Below, piece after piece: positions 1 to 10,175 of a DNA stretch of 58,000 nt. The position numbers and the translations under genes were made by a program. The notes under the pieces are model-generated. The model saw nothing but the letters and a program-made list of their open reading frames with translations, had not been told where the DNA came from and made no database searches. Source of the DNA: Cryptomeria japonica (Eukaryota; Streptophyta; Pinopsida; Cupressales; Cupressaceae); assembly GCF_030272615.1 (NCBI RefSeq), contig NC_081411.1, positions 832,308,160 through 832,366,159 of the forward strand, given 5' to 3'. Numbering within the stretch: position 1 is the stretch's first letter; each line of letters opens with the position of its first letter.

Positions 1-84
1 TCTCTATAAATGTAAAAAAAAAACCCGTTTATGTAATGTAACAACCCACTGGGGTAAAGTGGCCTTACAAGGTACCATGTCCAA

Positions 85-733
85 ACCTAATTCCTAAACC
101 AACCAGAATGACCTTATAGACCAACTTGGAAAAACACTTGCTTGTATATTAATTCTTGAGCTTTTATGCATATCCCCTTCACATAAGGGCATCCTAGATA
201 AAGCATTGCAAGGCATTTCTATACCTGTTGACCTACATGTGGATCAGTTTGAGCCATGGTGGGACACCTCTCTTTGCCTCATCACCTTACATTTACTGAG
301 GAAGATGATAGATCTCCCCACCAACCTCATAATATACCTCTTCACGTTAAAGATTTTAGCCATAAACATCAAAAAGTAGTCTTGATAGATGGAAGAGTGT
401 GTTTAAATATGTACACTTTGAAATTAGTTCTAGCATTGGGATTCAAAGAAAAATATTACAACAATAGGTTATGACGATGAAGAGTGCTCATCCAAAGGAA
501 CATTCACCTTGCCAATTAAAGTTTGACCAATAGTAAAAGATGTGGTTTGCCAAGTATTAGACCCTGATCTCACTTACAACATACTTTTGGGTCGTTCTTT
601 GGTTCATGCCATGCAAGTTGTTCCTTCTAAATACCATCAATATATCAAAGTTCCACATAATGACATAAAAATTATTGTTCCCATTTATCCAAATCCATAT
701 CTTTATTACAATAATATTTGTCCTAAGCACAAA
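85..733 (+). pseudogene. Gypsy pol: pre-protease linker and retropepsin part (fragment C)
   Basis: A broken coding stretch. From about 110 it reads DQLGKTLA...ILELL...HKGILDKALQ, the linker before the protease in many plant gypsy polyproteins. QFEPMVGHL follows at about 243-275. After a stop near 472 and a frame change, 542-763 gives CQVLDPDLTYNILLGRSLVH, containing the LLGR motif at the C-terminal end of retropepsins. The same order occurs in fragment B with LLGRPWIH. No intact DSG/DTG active-site triad was found. The frame is cut at 733 by the solo LTR and resumes at 1638. Not functional. Confidence 0.75.
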
Positions 734-1632
734 TGGTATAGTCAAGGTAGGGAGATCCAATGAAGGACAACCCAACCTTCCAGCCTAACACATAAACCAT
801 GAAAAATATCTTGATAACTGGTAACAAGATGCCATAAACAATAGAAAGAACAACCAGTAACATAACATAACACATAATCGGTAAACAATATGAATAAATA
901 TTACTACAGTCTGAAGAATTATACATGCCACATGCTGGATTATAGTCCTGGATACAAATAATGCTTACAACACAATTAGAAGATCCACATATCATCCACA
1001 TATCGGATTGGCCTCTGGAAACAGTCTGCTGGTTCTACCCTAATCCGGACCTCAACCTTCCGACCTCAGTCCACCCGATTAGAATCTTGCCGGATCTACA
1101 TCTTTGCTCGATCTGTAAACTCTATCTTCTATCTTCTAACTTCTGTCTCCTCAAATGATTCACAAAACTCTATTTATATTGTCCGCAAATTATAACAACT
1201 TAATCAAGTTGGCCCAAAGACCAACGGGTTCATGAAACGTATAATGGTAACATGTCGGCTCAAATCACTAAGGAAAACTCCAAAAATGCATAAAACAATG
1301 CGCAGTCCTTTGGGAACATCAGACACGACACAAGAAACATAAATCAATGATCTGCAAGTCATGTAGATCAACTGCAACCCGATCCAAATTCGCTCAACAC
1401 ACTGCAAGACTAACTGGTAAGAACATATCAATCAGACTAATATCGGAATCAATATCTCATAGGAATCAAATCCAAATGCCATGAATATCGAACACGATAA
1501 AGACAAAGAACTCAAGGAGTTAAATCCAAATCCACAACACTAAACTCTCAAACATGAAGAAATGCCACGATCTCAAGTAATTCCACTGAAAACTACTCAA
1601 CTGGTAAGAACTAGACTGGTGCTCCTGCATCA
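734..1632 (-). mobile_element. Solo LTR inserted in fragment C (K-related family)
   Basis: An 899-bp block begins TGGTATAG and ends TGCATCA. It is flanked by the 5-bp direct repeat ACAAA at 729-733 and 1633-1637. Deleting it with one ACAAA restores a frame (PKHKDTMHINREA) that aligns with the uninterrupted fragment B, confirming both ends. Read on the minus strand it starts TGATGCAGGAGC and ends ACCA. The LTR of gypsy element K (47106-47915) also starts TGATGCAGGAGC and ends ACCA, so this is probably a minus-oriented solo LTR of a related family. I saw no internal element sequence. An open frame on the minus strand at 723-1001 has no recognisable domain and is probably chance. Confidence 0.85.
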
Positions 1633-1637
1633 ACAAA

Positions 1638-2176
1638 GATACCATGCATATCAATCGAGAAGCCAATTCATCTTCATATTATATAAATATTGCACCATTA
1701 AAAGCCTCTACTTCTAAACAAATTGAGATCAAGGCTAAGGTCACAAACAAAGGAATGAGAGAATATAGCTTGCAACAATCCTTGTATCTTAGACAACCTA
1801 TGGACTCCCCTAAGAATTATGACAGACCATAGTCATCACAACCTATGACAATAGTTAATATTAAATGGGATCCCACAACCTTTACCAGATGGGGTGAAAT
1901 GGAAGATAAAGACCTTTTCAAAATGTTATTTAAGGACCCAAAGGAACAATCAGATCAAGATAATATTAGAATACTTATTGAAAATTATGGTAAAGGTTTT
2001 AAGTTCTTAGAGAAAATGGGATATGATGGTAAAGATCCTCTTCTCTTGTAGAAACAAGGAATAGTGGTACCTCTTCAACCTAAATTAGTACCCATGAAAC
2101 AAATGACTAAAGGACTAGGATATGCACCTATGAGATTACGTGGTCCTAAGGCTAAACTCAAGCAACATTGCAAATA
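1638..2176 (+). pseudogene. Gypsy pol: spacer and G-patch domain (fragment C, continued)
   Basis: Continuation of fragment C after the solo LTR. It reads NREANSSSYYINIAP..., then MREYSLQQSLYL, matching VGEYNISQLFYV in fragment B. The 1845-2051 stretch contains YGKGFKFLEKMGYDGKDPL, a G-patch-like glycine pattern that some plant gypsy elements carry downstream of the protease. A TAG at 2049 interrupts it; the same frame then gives KQGIVVPLQPKL and GLGYAPMRLRGPK, the usual tail of this domain. The fragment stops at about 2176 with no RT following. G-patch domains generally bind nucleic acid or helicases; the role in this polyprotein is not known to me. Confidence 0.7.
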
Positions 2177-2179
2177 GTT

Positions 2180-3295
2180 TTAGCTAGTTCCACTAATGCT
2201 TGAATTGGATTTTATCTTGGTCCTTTGATTTGATTTCTAAGCTGTAATGAAGGTTGCAAAGGTTCTTGCACACCCTGATTTTGTAAGCATAAATCAGTAT
2301 GTCCATAATAACCCATCTTTTGCATCGTTGTAAAACCTTTACCATAGTTTTTTTTTGGTATCTTTATAGGTTGTAAACCCTTGGCTGAGTGCTCTTTGTA
2401 GATCCACTTTGCCAAGTCTTCTTCATTATTTTCTTCATATTGTCTTCTTCCTAGGGTGAAATTTGCAAGTGTACATGTGCTAGGTATAGTGGACTTCTAT
2501 TGTGAAGGTTGAGGTTTGCCATATGTTCGGGGTGAAATTGGTAGTTGACCAACATAAAAAAGTTGGCTAATGTTATATTCTCCTACGCCTTTATCCTTTA
2601 CCTTCATCTTTAGTTTGGCATTATCTGGTGTAGGGATTGGATTACTGGTGATAAAAATGGGGTTAACATAGGATGTTGAGGAAGTAGGTTCTCTGTTTCT
2701 AGGCACAGTAGTATTAGGTTGATGCCTTATATTGTTGAAAAAGGCAAAGGAGTTAGCATCACCTAAAATTGTTATTTCCACTCCATTATGTGGAAACTTG
2801 ATGCACTGATGGTAGGTGGAGTGTACTACTTGCATGGAATGTATCCAGGGTCTCCCTAGAAGAAGGTTATATGGAAGGGGTATATCTAGGACTTGGCAAG
2901 CCACATCCTTCACCACATGTCCTAGCCTGACTCGTAGAGTGACATATCCTTTGGAGGATCATTCTACATCATCATAGGCCTTGATGGTGATCTTGTTTCT
3001 AGCATCGACTGCATTTTATGTGTATCCTAGTATTGTTACCAGTCGCAATGTGCATATGTTTAGACCAAGTCCACCCTCTATCAAGAATCACTTGACTCTA
3101 TGTTTGTTAATGAAATCTTCAATGCAAAGTGGAACATTATATGGTTGCTGTTTGGATGAATCATCATTTTCATTGAAAATGAGGCAATGAGATGATTTAA
3201 GATTACCAACCATGGATTGAAATTGATGAGTATTAATATTGAATGGGACTGATGCTTCTTGGAGAGCTTTGTCTAAAATTATTTTATGTAATGGT
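2180..3295 (-). pseudogene. Gypsy pol: retropepsin and G-patch (fragment B, downstream half)
   Basis: Minus-strand counterpart of fragment C. From 3295 downward it reads HKIILDKALQEASVPFN, then FQSMVGNL, then VACQVLDIPLPYNLLLGRP at 2497-2916 (retropepsin C-terminal LLGR motif). The G-patch follows at 2212-2415 (YGKGFTTMQKMGYYG, then GVQEPLQPSLQL). Stops and frame changes are present. The upstream half of the same element resumes at 11315 on the far side of element A: the linker ends ILELL.LSP there and continues HKIILDKA here once A and one ATGGT are removed. Like fragment C it ends just past the G-patch, near 2180-2210. Not functional. Confidence 0.8.
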
Positions 3296-4434
3296 TGTTA
3301 GGCCCAATATGGAAAGCTAATGTACTGAGAGGGGAGGGGTGAATCAGTACTTCAAAACTTTTCTTCAATAACAACTTTACTGTTATGCATAAACCGAATA
3401 GTGCAGTAATATAATATAAAGCTAAAATAAATAGATAACAATCATACATGATTCACTCCATAACACATATATTTTGGTTATGCAGAAACTCTTGGTTAGA
3501 GAGAAAAACTGCGGTGGGGATGGCACCCACAACTTCACTACTGCAATAATAAAGAGTGCTCGGTTAGAGCTACATGTTTAGCTATTTCTGATAGCTTACC
3601 TTGTTAGGAGTAGCAAGATCTATTAGATCTACCTTGCTAAAGGATTTTACAACACTTAAACTAAATGTTGCACCTGGTTAGAGGCTTTACAATTTATAGA
3701 CTTGATTAGAGTCTTTTACCCTATTAAAGGTTTCTCTTACAACTTCAAAATATTACAATAAATCATTACAAATATCTGCAAATTTACATCTGGAATGTTA
3801 TAGAAGATTCTATGTGCTCAGAATAGATTACCTTGCTTATAGCATACCTCGGTAACCCATATAGTAACTCGGTAAACCCTTCTGTTTACTCTGTTCTTTG
3901 ACTATTCTCTAAAAGCCTTCTCGGTGACCTCTGTGTCTCTATAACAGTCTTCTTATACTCATGCAAACACCTTTTTAATTCTTAACTCATGCTGTATAAA
4001 TAGATATCTTATGTTGGTGATCCATTCATTGCTTTGATCTTAAAAACATGTTTTATCGAATGAATAACCATGCAAAATATTTCATTGGTTAGATGACCTC
4101 AAAATCATACATAATCTTTAAGTGCAATTTCCAATGTGATAACGGTTCTATGTGCCTCGATCTTGTAACACGTTTTCATATGTATGTCCAAGTTCAATGA
4201 ATCTGGTAACACGTTTCACTCAGTGTATATCAACTCGATGTGTCATCTTTGCTGCTCGATAGACATGGAATGATACTCGGTAGACATCTCGGTGTAAACT
4301 ACACTCTGAGACTACTTTCTTATGTAACCGACTAGACTGTTCATACCGACTGAATATTTCAGTAGTAGTAACCGACTAGAGTATATAGAATAACTTTGAA
4401 AATAAAACTAATGGCAACTTGATAAGTAGTAACA
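3296..4434 (-). repeat. Element A 3' LTR
   Basis: Left LTR, which is 3' in element orientation. It starts TGTTAGGCCC, ends TAGTAACA, and matches 10176-11314 along its whole length with scattered substitutions. The end nearest 3296 carries the hairpin box at 3322-3350 (7-bp arms GTACTGA/TCAGTAC). A GTGGGG...CCCAC segment at 3515-3532 corresponds to the GTGGTTTTTCC box common in copia LTRs. The far end (U3) holds several CTCGGTA and ACCGACTAGA motifs. Confidence 0.92.
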
Positions 4435-4854
4435 ATCTCCCCTTTTGACATTAGTTGAGATGTTTGACAAAAAAAAGACTACTTTCAAAGTTATAACTCA
4501 ATAATCTACATACTTGCAAAATTTGACTATACTGATAGTATACTGACCGTATATACAATAGTCAATGAAATAATATATCTAGATATACTCCCTTATTGAT
4601 ATACTGTACAAAACTCTGATTTTGCATGCTCGGTAATCTGTTCTGTGTGCTGCTCTTGATCTTTGCTTACTGACCTGTTCACTGCTCAGTTCACTGCACT
4701 TGGATACTCTACTTGCTCTTCTTGGTATAATCCCCCTGTATACTATACTCCTTTTGTTTGATACTTTGAATACTATATTACTCGCCCAATACTGTATCAC
4801 TCCTATCATTCCTCTAGTACTATATCACTCCCCCTTTTTGACAAATATCAAAAC
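4435..4854 (-). promoter_or_regulatory. Element A polypurine tract and 3' untranslated region
   Basis: On the minus strand the bases directly before the 3' LTR read AATGTCAAAAGGGGAGAT (4435-4452), a polypurine tract of the form usual for copia-type elements. It would prime plus-strand DNA synthesis. A second purine run, AAAAAGGGGGAGTGA, lies at about 4826-4841, soon after the last stop of the long frame (4855). The stretch between is AT-rich with no coding pattern I recognise. Confidence 0.8.
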
Positions 4855-7800
4855 TTAATTACCATTCGGGGTTGGTAACAGGTCAAAAATGGATCTGTAC
4901 TTGGTCCGTGCTTTGGTGAGAGCGACAAAGAGGGAATTCTTTACACTATCCATTAAAGAATTTTGTGCTCGAATATCAGCCAATAATGATATTAAGCCAT
5001 CTAGAGTGCTTCCCTCTTGTGTAGTAGATAAGGAGGTGGCTCAGTTGATCTGTTCTTGGATGGATGAAAGATGAGGAAGGAATAATGTCTGAAGTGTCAT
5101 TATGTCCATCCGGATCTTGTGTTCTTCATTTCTTAAGTCCAATTGTTGAGCCATGAGCTGTTGTAGCTTTGTATAAAAATTTTGAATGGAATTTGGCTCT
5201 GCGGTCAACTTCTTTGAGAGATCGGCGATCTCTTTCTCAATTGCCTCTATTTTATTTTTAATGTCTTTAATGAATAAAGAAAATGTGCAGAGTTTCTGAA
5301 ATAAATAAAGAATGTGCTTGAGTTAAGGAGTCAACTCAGCAATAAATTTGACAAGTTTAACTTTGCCAATAGCTATAGCTTTCTGTACCTCTTCTATCAT
5401 TTTTGCAGTGAGCTCTTTGTCTTTTAGCTTGCTCAAATACTCCGATGCATCGACTCCAGATGTCTCTATCTTTGTTAGGAGTTCATCCAGTTGAATGTGG
5501 ATGGCTGCATCTGTTGACACAATAGCTTCAGGTAGCATATCTATTAAGAGTACTTTCACCTTTTGAAGTACCTTATTTTTCTTTTGAATTGCCATTTGCT
5601 TCTCTTGTTTGGCCTTTGCTTTGCATAGTTCACTGAAATCATTGAGTGCTTGCCCCTTTAATTTTGATATATCTATATTGGGCAACACTATTGGCTTTGA
5701 CAAATCAACTTTAAAACTATGCTTTTTCATCTTCTTTTCTTTACCTTTCACCGATGGAACTAAGACAATGGCTTGTGAGGCTTGATGACCCTCGGTAGGT
5801 TGCTCGGTAGAGGCAACACTTTGATCGGTTTCTTTAGCCTTTGTAGAGTCCTTTGGTGACTTGGTACTCGGTGTCTCAGTTGCAACATTCTCAGTGCTAG
5901 AAGGTGCTTGAGATGTTTGTTCTTGAGTAGTACCTTCTCCTGTTGTAGACTTGTGACCTTTAGTGCCTTGATCTGTGTCATGAGGGGTTTCGGTTTAGAC
6001 AGGTTGCTTGACCGGTGGATAAGGCTGAACTTGTTCCAAGATTGATTCACTAGATACAAGTTTTGCATATGCATTGCCTTCTATCATTTCTTGTTCTGGT
6101 GCCTCTGTATCCATGACATCTTCATCTATTTGAATGGTGTCAGCAAGGTCTTGCTCGGTAACATCAGGATCTTGCTCGGTGACATCAACAATTTCGATTT
6201 CAGCTTTCTCACTGGCATCCTTGACTTTAAAGATTTCCTACCACTTTGATTTTGTCTCATTTTCAACTTCAATATATAGCCCATTCATCAGTTTTAAGGC
6301 TCTCTGTTTGACAAGAAACTTTGAGTTGTAGGTTGTCAGATGTTCCTTTATTTCAGCTACTAACATGTCAGGAAAGAAATGAACCAGACTTCTTTCTCTG
6401 ATCTATTTCTCTAAGTCCATTGCATACTTCCATCTATTATCAATATGCAAATAAAGTTCATTTGGAAGTGACTTAGCTAGTTCCAATGGAGCCAACTGGA
6501 AGTTTAGAAGTGTGCAGATGACAACCTCTTCAATTTGTCTCTTCTCATCATTATTTTTGGTTTCATACTTTACATATCTGAATGATCCAAATCCTCCATA
6601 TTCTTTCAGATTTGCACAGAAGTTTTCAACACTATGTACATTTACCTTCTTGCTCTTGACAATTTGAAATTTGCTTGCATCCTCTGATTCAGTATCACTA
6701 GACTCTTTTGCTAAAATGAGTCTCCAAGTAGATTTCTTGTAGGTCTTTATTACCTTGGGAATAGTAACACTCTTTATTTTCTTACTTGGTGAAGCTGCAG
6801 ATGCTCTAGTGTTGGGTCACTTTGGAGGTGGAGTCGGTGAGGCCTTTGATGTGTCCTGTTTCTTTCTCTTCAACACTTTTCCCTTAGGCAATTCAGTGCT
6901 CAGTGTTATAGTTGCCTCTTGGGCTTCAGATTCTTCTTCAGTAATGGCAATGGTGCCTTTGACAAGTGTAGAGGAAGAGTCTTCTCCGAATTTCTCTGAC
7001 AATACCTTAATCATCTTTGTTTCCTTTCTTGTAGCTTTTGGTACTACAATGCTCATCTTTACCTTTTCTTTCACTTCCTCATAGGTTCCATACCTCAACT
7101 CGGTAGCATGCCTCGGTAATGTAAGAAATGCATCAATTTGGTGTTGTGTGATATCAAAATCAATCTCGTAACCCATCGGTGACAAAGATTGAGTCCTTGG
7201 TTCCACAACATTCACATAACAGTAATCAGTGTCAACTTCAAAACATATGTCATTTTTGTATTTCTCCACTAGCTGGGGTGGAATCCGGTACCTGTTATGC
7301 ATTTTTTCTTGAAATTTACTAAAGTAATCATCCATTATATCATTGAAATTATCACCTAACTTCTTGATGAAGTCATTAATCTGATGGGTGATTGGTCGGT
7401 GTAGTTCCCAAACAACTTTACCGGCTGATGGAAAGAATTTTTCAAAATAGAAAAACATGCATACAAGTAATGATCCAAACTTTAGTGTATTAGCCGAGTT
7501 GTTTTTCTTCAGCTTCCTGATGGTGTTCAGATTTTCAAACAGGTTCTTCAGCAACACCTCACATAGATCAATTTTCATTCCCTTTTTCACAATTTTGTAT
7601 GCCAAGTCTACTGCTGCACAGGGTACACTATTTTCCCTTGCTGATTGGAAGAAACAGTAACCTATAACTCTAATGGCAAATTTTAGTTCTTCATCTGTGA
7701 CATTATTCAGTTTCTATCCTTTGCAATCTGATTCCACTTTGGTTAAACTGTTCCTTCTATGATATCATCTTTTAGGCTTGGACATGATCATAAATAGGGT

Positions 7801-8212
7801 AACCGGTAATCAGATGAATGATTTCCTTGGTAATATTAAATGGTTGCTCTTCTAGCCACATGAAATCATCATGAACTCTGCTTAGAACAAACTTGACCCA
7901 CTGGGGTTTGAACACACGGGGATAGGTTAGGGCTTCAGTCAATCCCTTGATCTTGATGTGCTCATACTTGCTATTCAGTTTACCATTGATACACAACTCA
8001 TCATAGGTGTCTTTGATTTCAACATGACTGAGTTCTTCAACACGACATTTGGTGAAGAATCTCACATCCTTGACTAACAACACTCTATCCGGGATGAGTG
8101 AAAATGTGGTTTTTTCATCTGGTTCAGAAGCAACTTTGGGAGTCAAAGAGTATTTTAGTGAGGGCTTCTCTACATTCTTGACAACAATGGGATCTTGGAT
8201 CTTAGGTGTCAT
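4855..8212 (-). pseudogene. Element A ORF2: long unfamiliar protein, about 1,119 codons, broken
   Basis: I do not recognise this protein. One reading frame runs from about 7700 to a final stop at 4855-4857, interrupted only by stops at 6817, 6403, 6238, 5995, 5323 and 5041. The first 146 codons (8212-7772, ATG at 8212) are in another frame, so there is one net frameshift near 7690-7772. The N-terminal part looks globular, with FKPQWVKFVLSRVHDDFMWL followed by PFNITKEIIHLITGYP, reminiscent of uncharacterised plant transposon-associated proteins. The middle (7605-6817) includes LLVCMFFYFEKFFPSAGKVV and ends lysine- and proline-rich. A Thr/Ser/Glu/Gln-rich linker (about 6230-5760) follows, then a Lys-rich helical region. 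The C-terminus has coiled-coil character (IEAIEKEIADLSKKL). No RT, integrase or protease motif is present. It occupies the pol/env position. Confidence 0.7.
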
Positions 8213-8761
8213 TTATATTTCAGATAAAAGCTAACAAAGGATCCTTAGGGTTTCAGGATTTCAAATGACTGACGCTTTATACTTAGCAGATAATGGCAGC
8301 TCGATACGATCAGTAAATCAGCTTAACAATGCGTTGAGATTGATGTAAATACCTTGAATTTGCTTTGTAGGAGGTTTTGATCACCTTAGATTCGCTTTGC
8401 TCTACTCTCTTGAAAACTTGGTAAGTGAAAATGACCGTGAAAATGCTTTTAAGTACACATTATACCTTATCGGGCTCCGTGTAGGTTAGGTTAAAAACAT
8501 TAAATGCACTCGGTTCCACTTTAACTTTCTTTCCTTTTTCCGCTTTAACTGAGTAACCAAACTTCCTTCATTCACCGACTAGACAGGTTTCTTGTATACA
8601 CCGACTTGACAGGTTTCCTATATAGTGCTTCAAAAGACTTTGATATAATTTCAAACTTACTATTACATCTTAATTATGCAGATTTTGAATTAAGTACATA
8701 ATAAAATAGGAACTGTTAAGATTTACCTTGAGAGAATGCAATCCCTTCATACCTTTACCGA
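8213..8761 (-). other. Element A spacer between ORF1 and ORF2
   Basis: About 550 bases without coding pattern separate the two frames. On the minus strand it has TATAATG at about 8467-8461 and a pyrimidine-poor leader with AAACCCTAA (about 8254-8246) before the ORF2 start codon. It could be an internal promoter and leader for ORF2, or remains of an intron. I see no convincing donor/acceptor pair, so neither reading is secure. Confidence 0.4.
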
Positions 8762-10113
8762 TTAATTTGGAATAGGTGCACCTAACTCGGTAGGTAAGAT
8801 GCTTTCTTCATTTGACAAAATTTCCTTCTTTTTCCAAATCATCTTTAATTTTTTTTTAATTTCCTCATTGTCTTTTCTAGGTCGATCTCTGCAATCTCCA
8901 GCTAAGTGTCCAACTTTGTGACAATGAAAACATGCCATACTAGGATTTCTCCATGATCTTCGGTTGTTCATCCCAAACCTTATAAAACAGTTGGCACTTA
9001 TATGTCCATATCTTCCACAACATTCACACCATATCCTTGTATTGTAAACCCATGGTACTGTAGAATACTGTCGGTAAGGATCTGTGTGAGTTCGGTAACT
9101 TCTAGCATTTGCTCGGTGTGCATACCACATATAGTTCTTTTGCTTAAGCCAACACTTCTTGGTACTATGTCCATATCTATTGCAGTTTTTACAAAACCCT
9201 TTGAATTTTGCCTTCTGATAATTATTTACAGACTTTGTCCTACATTTATTAGATGTGTGACCATATTTATTGCAATTGTAACAATAACTATTGGACTTAG
9301 TGACATTCAGTTGCTTACCTTTTCTGATTTGGCACATGTTGGCAGTATGACCTTGATTTCCATAGTAGTTGCAAATAAGCTTATTTCCTTTGATGTTCTT
9401 GTTGAATCCAGCTTGCTTTGAGATTCTCCTCTCTTGGTAGTTTGAATTCCCTTCTTGGTAGAGTCTTTTACTTTGTAACCGAGTCCTGCATCTTTGTTGG
9501 GTCTTCTTGTATTCAGTTGCTCATCCAACATCTTTGATGCTTCATAACTTTTCTTCAGTGTTTCTTTGGATTTCTTCTCTGTTTCAAGTTCATTGGTCAA
9601 CCTTGATACTTCAGGTTTCAATGCTTGATTCTCATCATCCTTCAGAATTGCTTCATGATGTGCATAACTTAGTTGTTCTGACAGGTTTTGTTGAATTCCA
9701 GTTAACCTTGTGATTTCATCATTCTTATCAGATACTAAGACTTCAAGTTGTTGTTTCTCTCTTTCTAGATCTCTTACTTTGTCCTTGGCTGTCCTTAATG
9801 CATCAAGATTTTCAGTCATTTGTGTGCTGAAATGTTCATGTTCTCTTTTCATTGCTTTTAGTTGATCAGCCAGTGCTTTGATCTTTTCTCTCAATACTCC
9901 AATCATTTCTTCAGTTTCTTCAGATATACTATTCTCAGATGATGTCTCAATTTGTTCCACTAACTCTTGAGAGTCCTGCAAATCATCAGATAATCTTCTT
10001 CTTGCTTTCAGAGATTTTTGCATTTGCCTTTGCATGTCTGCAATCACTTGATTAGCATGATCTAGCTCTTCTTGCAGATACACAATCCTCCAAGATTGTT
10101 TATAGCCTTCCAT
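8762..10113 (-). pseudogene. Element A ORF1: coiled-coil protein with five CCHC zinc knuckles (Gag-like)
   Basis: ATG at 10113 lies about 50 bases after the primer-binding site, the normal place for gag. Residues about 1-200 are a long charged coiled coil (for example LREKIKALADQLKAMKREHE and LEREKQQLEVLVSDKNDEI). A frameshift near 9420-9450 moves the reading to a frame ending at 8762 with five zinc-knuckle units: CNYYGNQGHTANMC (second Cys changed to Tyr), CYNCNKYGHTSNKC, CKNCNRYGHSTKKC, CECCGRYGHISANC and CFHCHKVGHLAGDC. Zinc knuckles of this CX2CX4HX4C form bind nucleic acid in Gag proteins. The usual copia Gag domain seen in D, F and H is absent. Likely role: RNA packaging for trans mobilisation (inference). 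Confidence 0.75.
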
Positions 10114-10160
10114 TGATAAGATCTTTCTCTTTAGGTAGTTAAACCTTTTTCCAAGATTGA

Positions 10161-10175
10161 AGCTCTGATACCTAT
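10161..10175 (-). promoter_or_regulatory. Element A primer-binding site
   Basis: On the minus strand the bases just after the 5' LTR read ATAGGTATCAGAGCT. GGTATCAGAGC matches the complement of the 3' end of plant initiator methionine tRNA, the usual primer of copia-type elements. A two- to three-base gap separates it from the LTR end. It fixes the element orientation. Confidence 0.85.

Larger units (their letters stand above)
1..2176 (+). mobile_element. Fragment C: degraded Ty3/gypsy pol (linker, retropepsin, G-patch)
   Basis: This is a plus-strand remnant of a Ty3/gypsy element. Reading with shifts, it gives a pre-protease linker, a retropepsin-like stretch with the LLGR motif, and a G-patch segment. 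It is split by a solo LTR at 734-1632. It ends near 2176, just after the G-patch, where it meets fragment B of the same family running the opposite way. No LTR, gag, RT, RNase H or integrase of this copy is in the window. Bases 1-54 show nothing recognisable. Family assignment rests on peptide similarity to fragment B and on the general layout of plant gypsy pol. Confidence 0.8.

Noticed and set aside
723-1001. Open frame on the minus strand, hydrophobic, 92 codons
   Set aside because: It lies within the solo LTR and crosses its boundary at 734, with no recognisable domain. Chance frame.
1204-1431. Open frame 75 codons on the minus strand
   Set aside because: Within the solo LTR, no known motif, length expected by chance.
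5760-6074. Open frame on the minus strand, 104 codons, LQRLKKPIKVLPLPS-type
   Set aside because: It is an out-of-frame reading of the Thr/Ser/Glu/Gln-rich linker of element A ORF2.
6755-7084. Plus-strand open frame with membrane-like start
   Set aside because: Antisense to the in-frame ORF2 of element A; hydrophobicity comes from the complementary codons.
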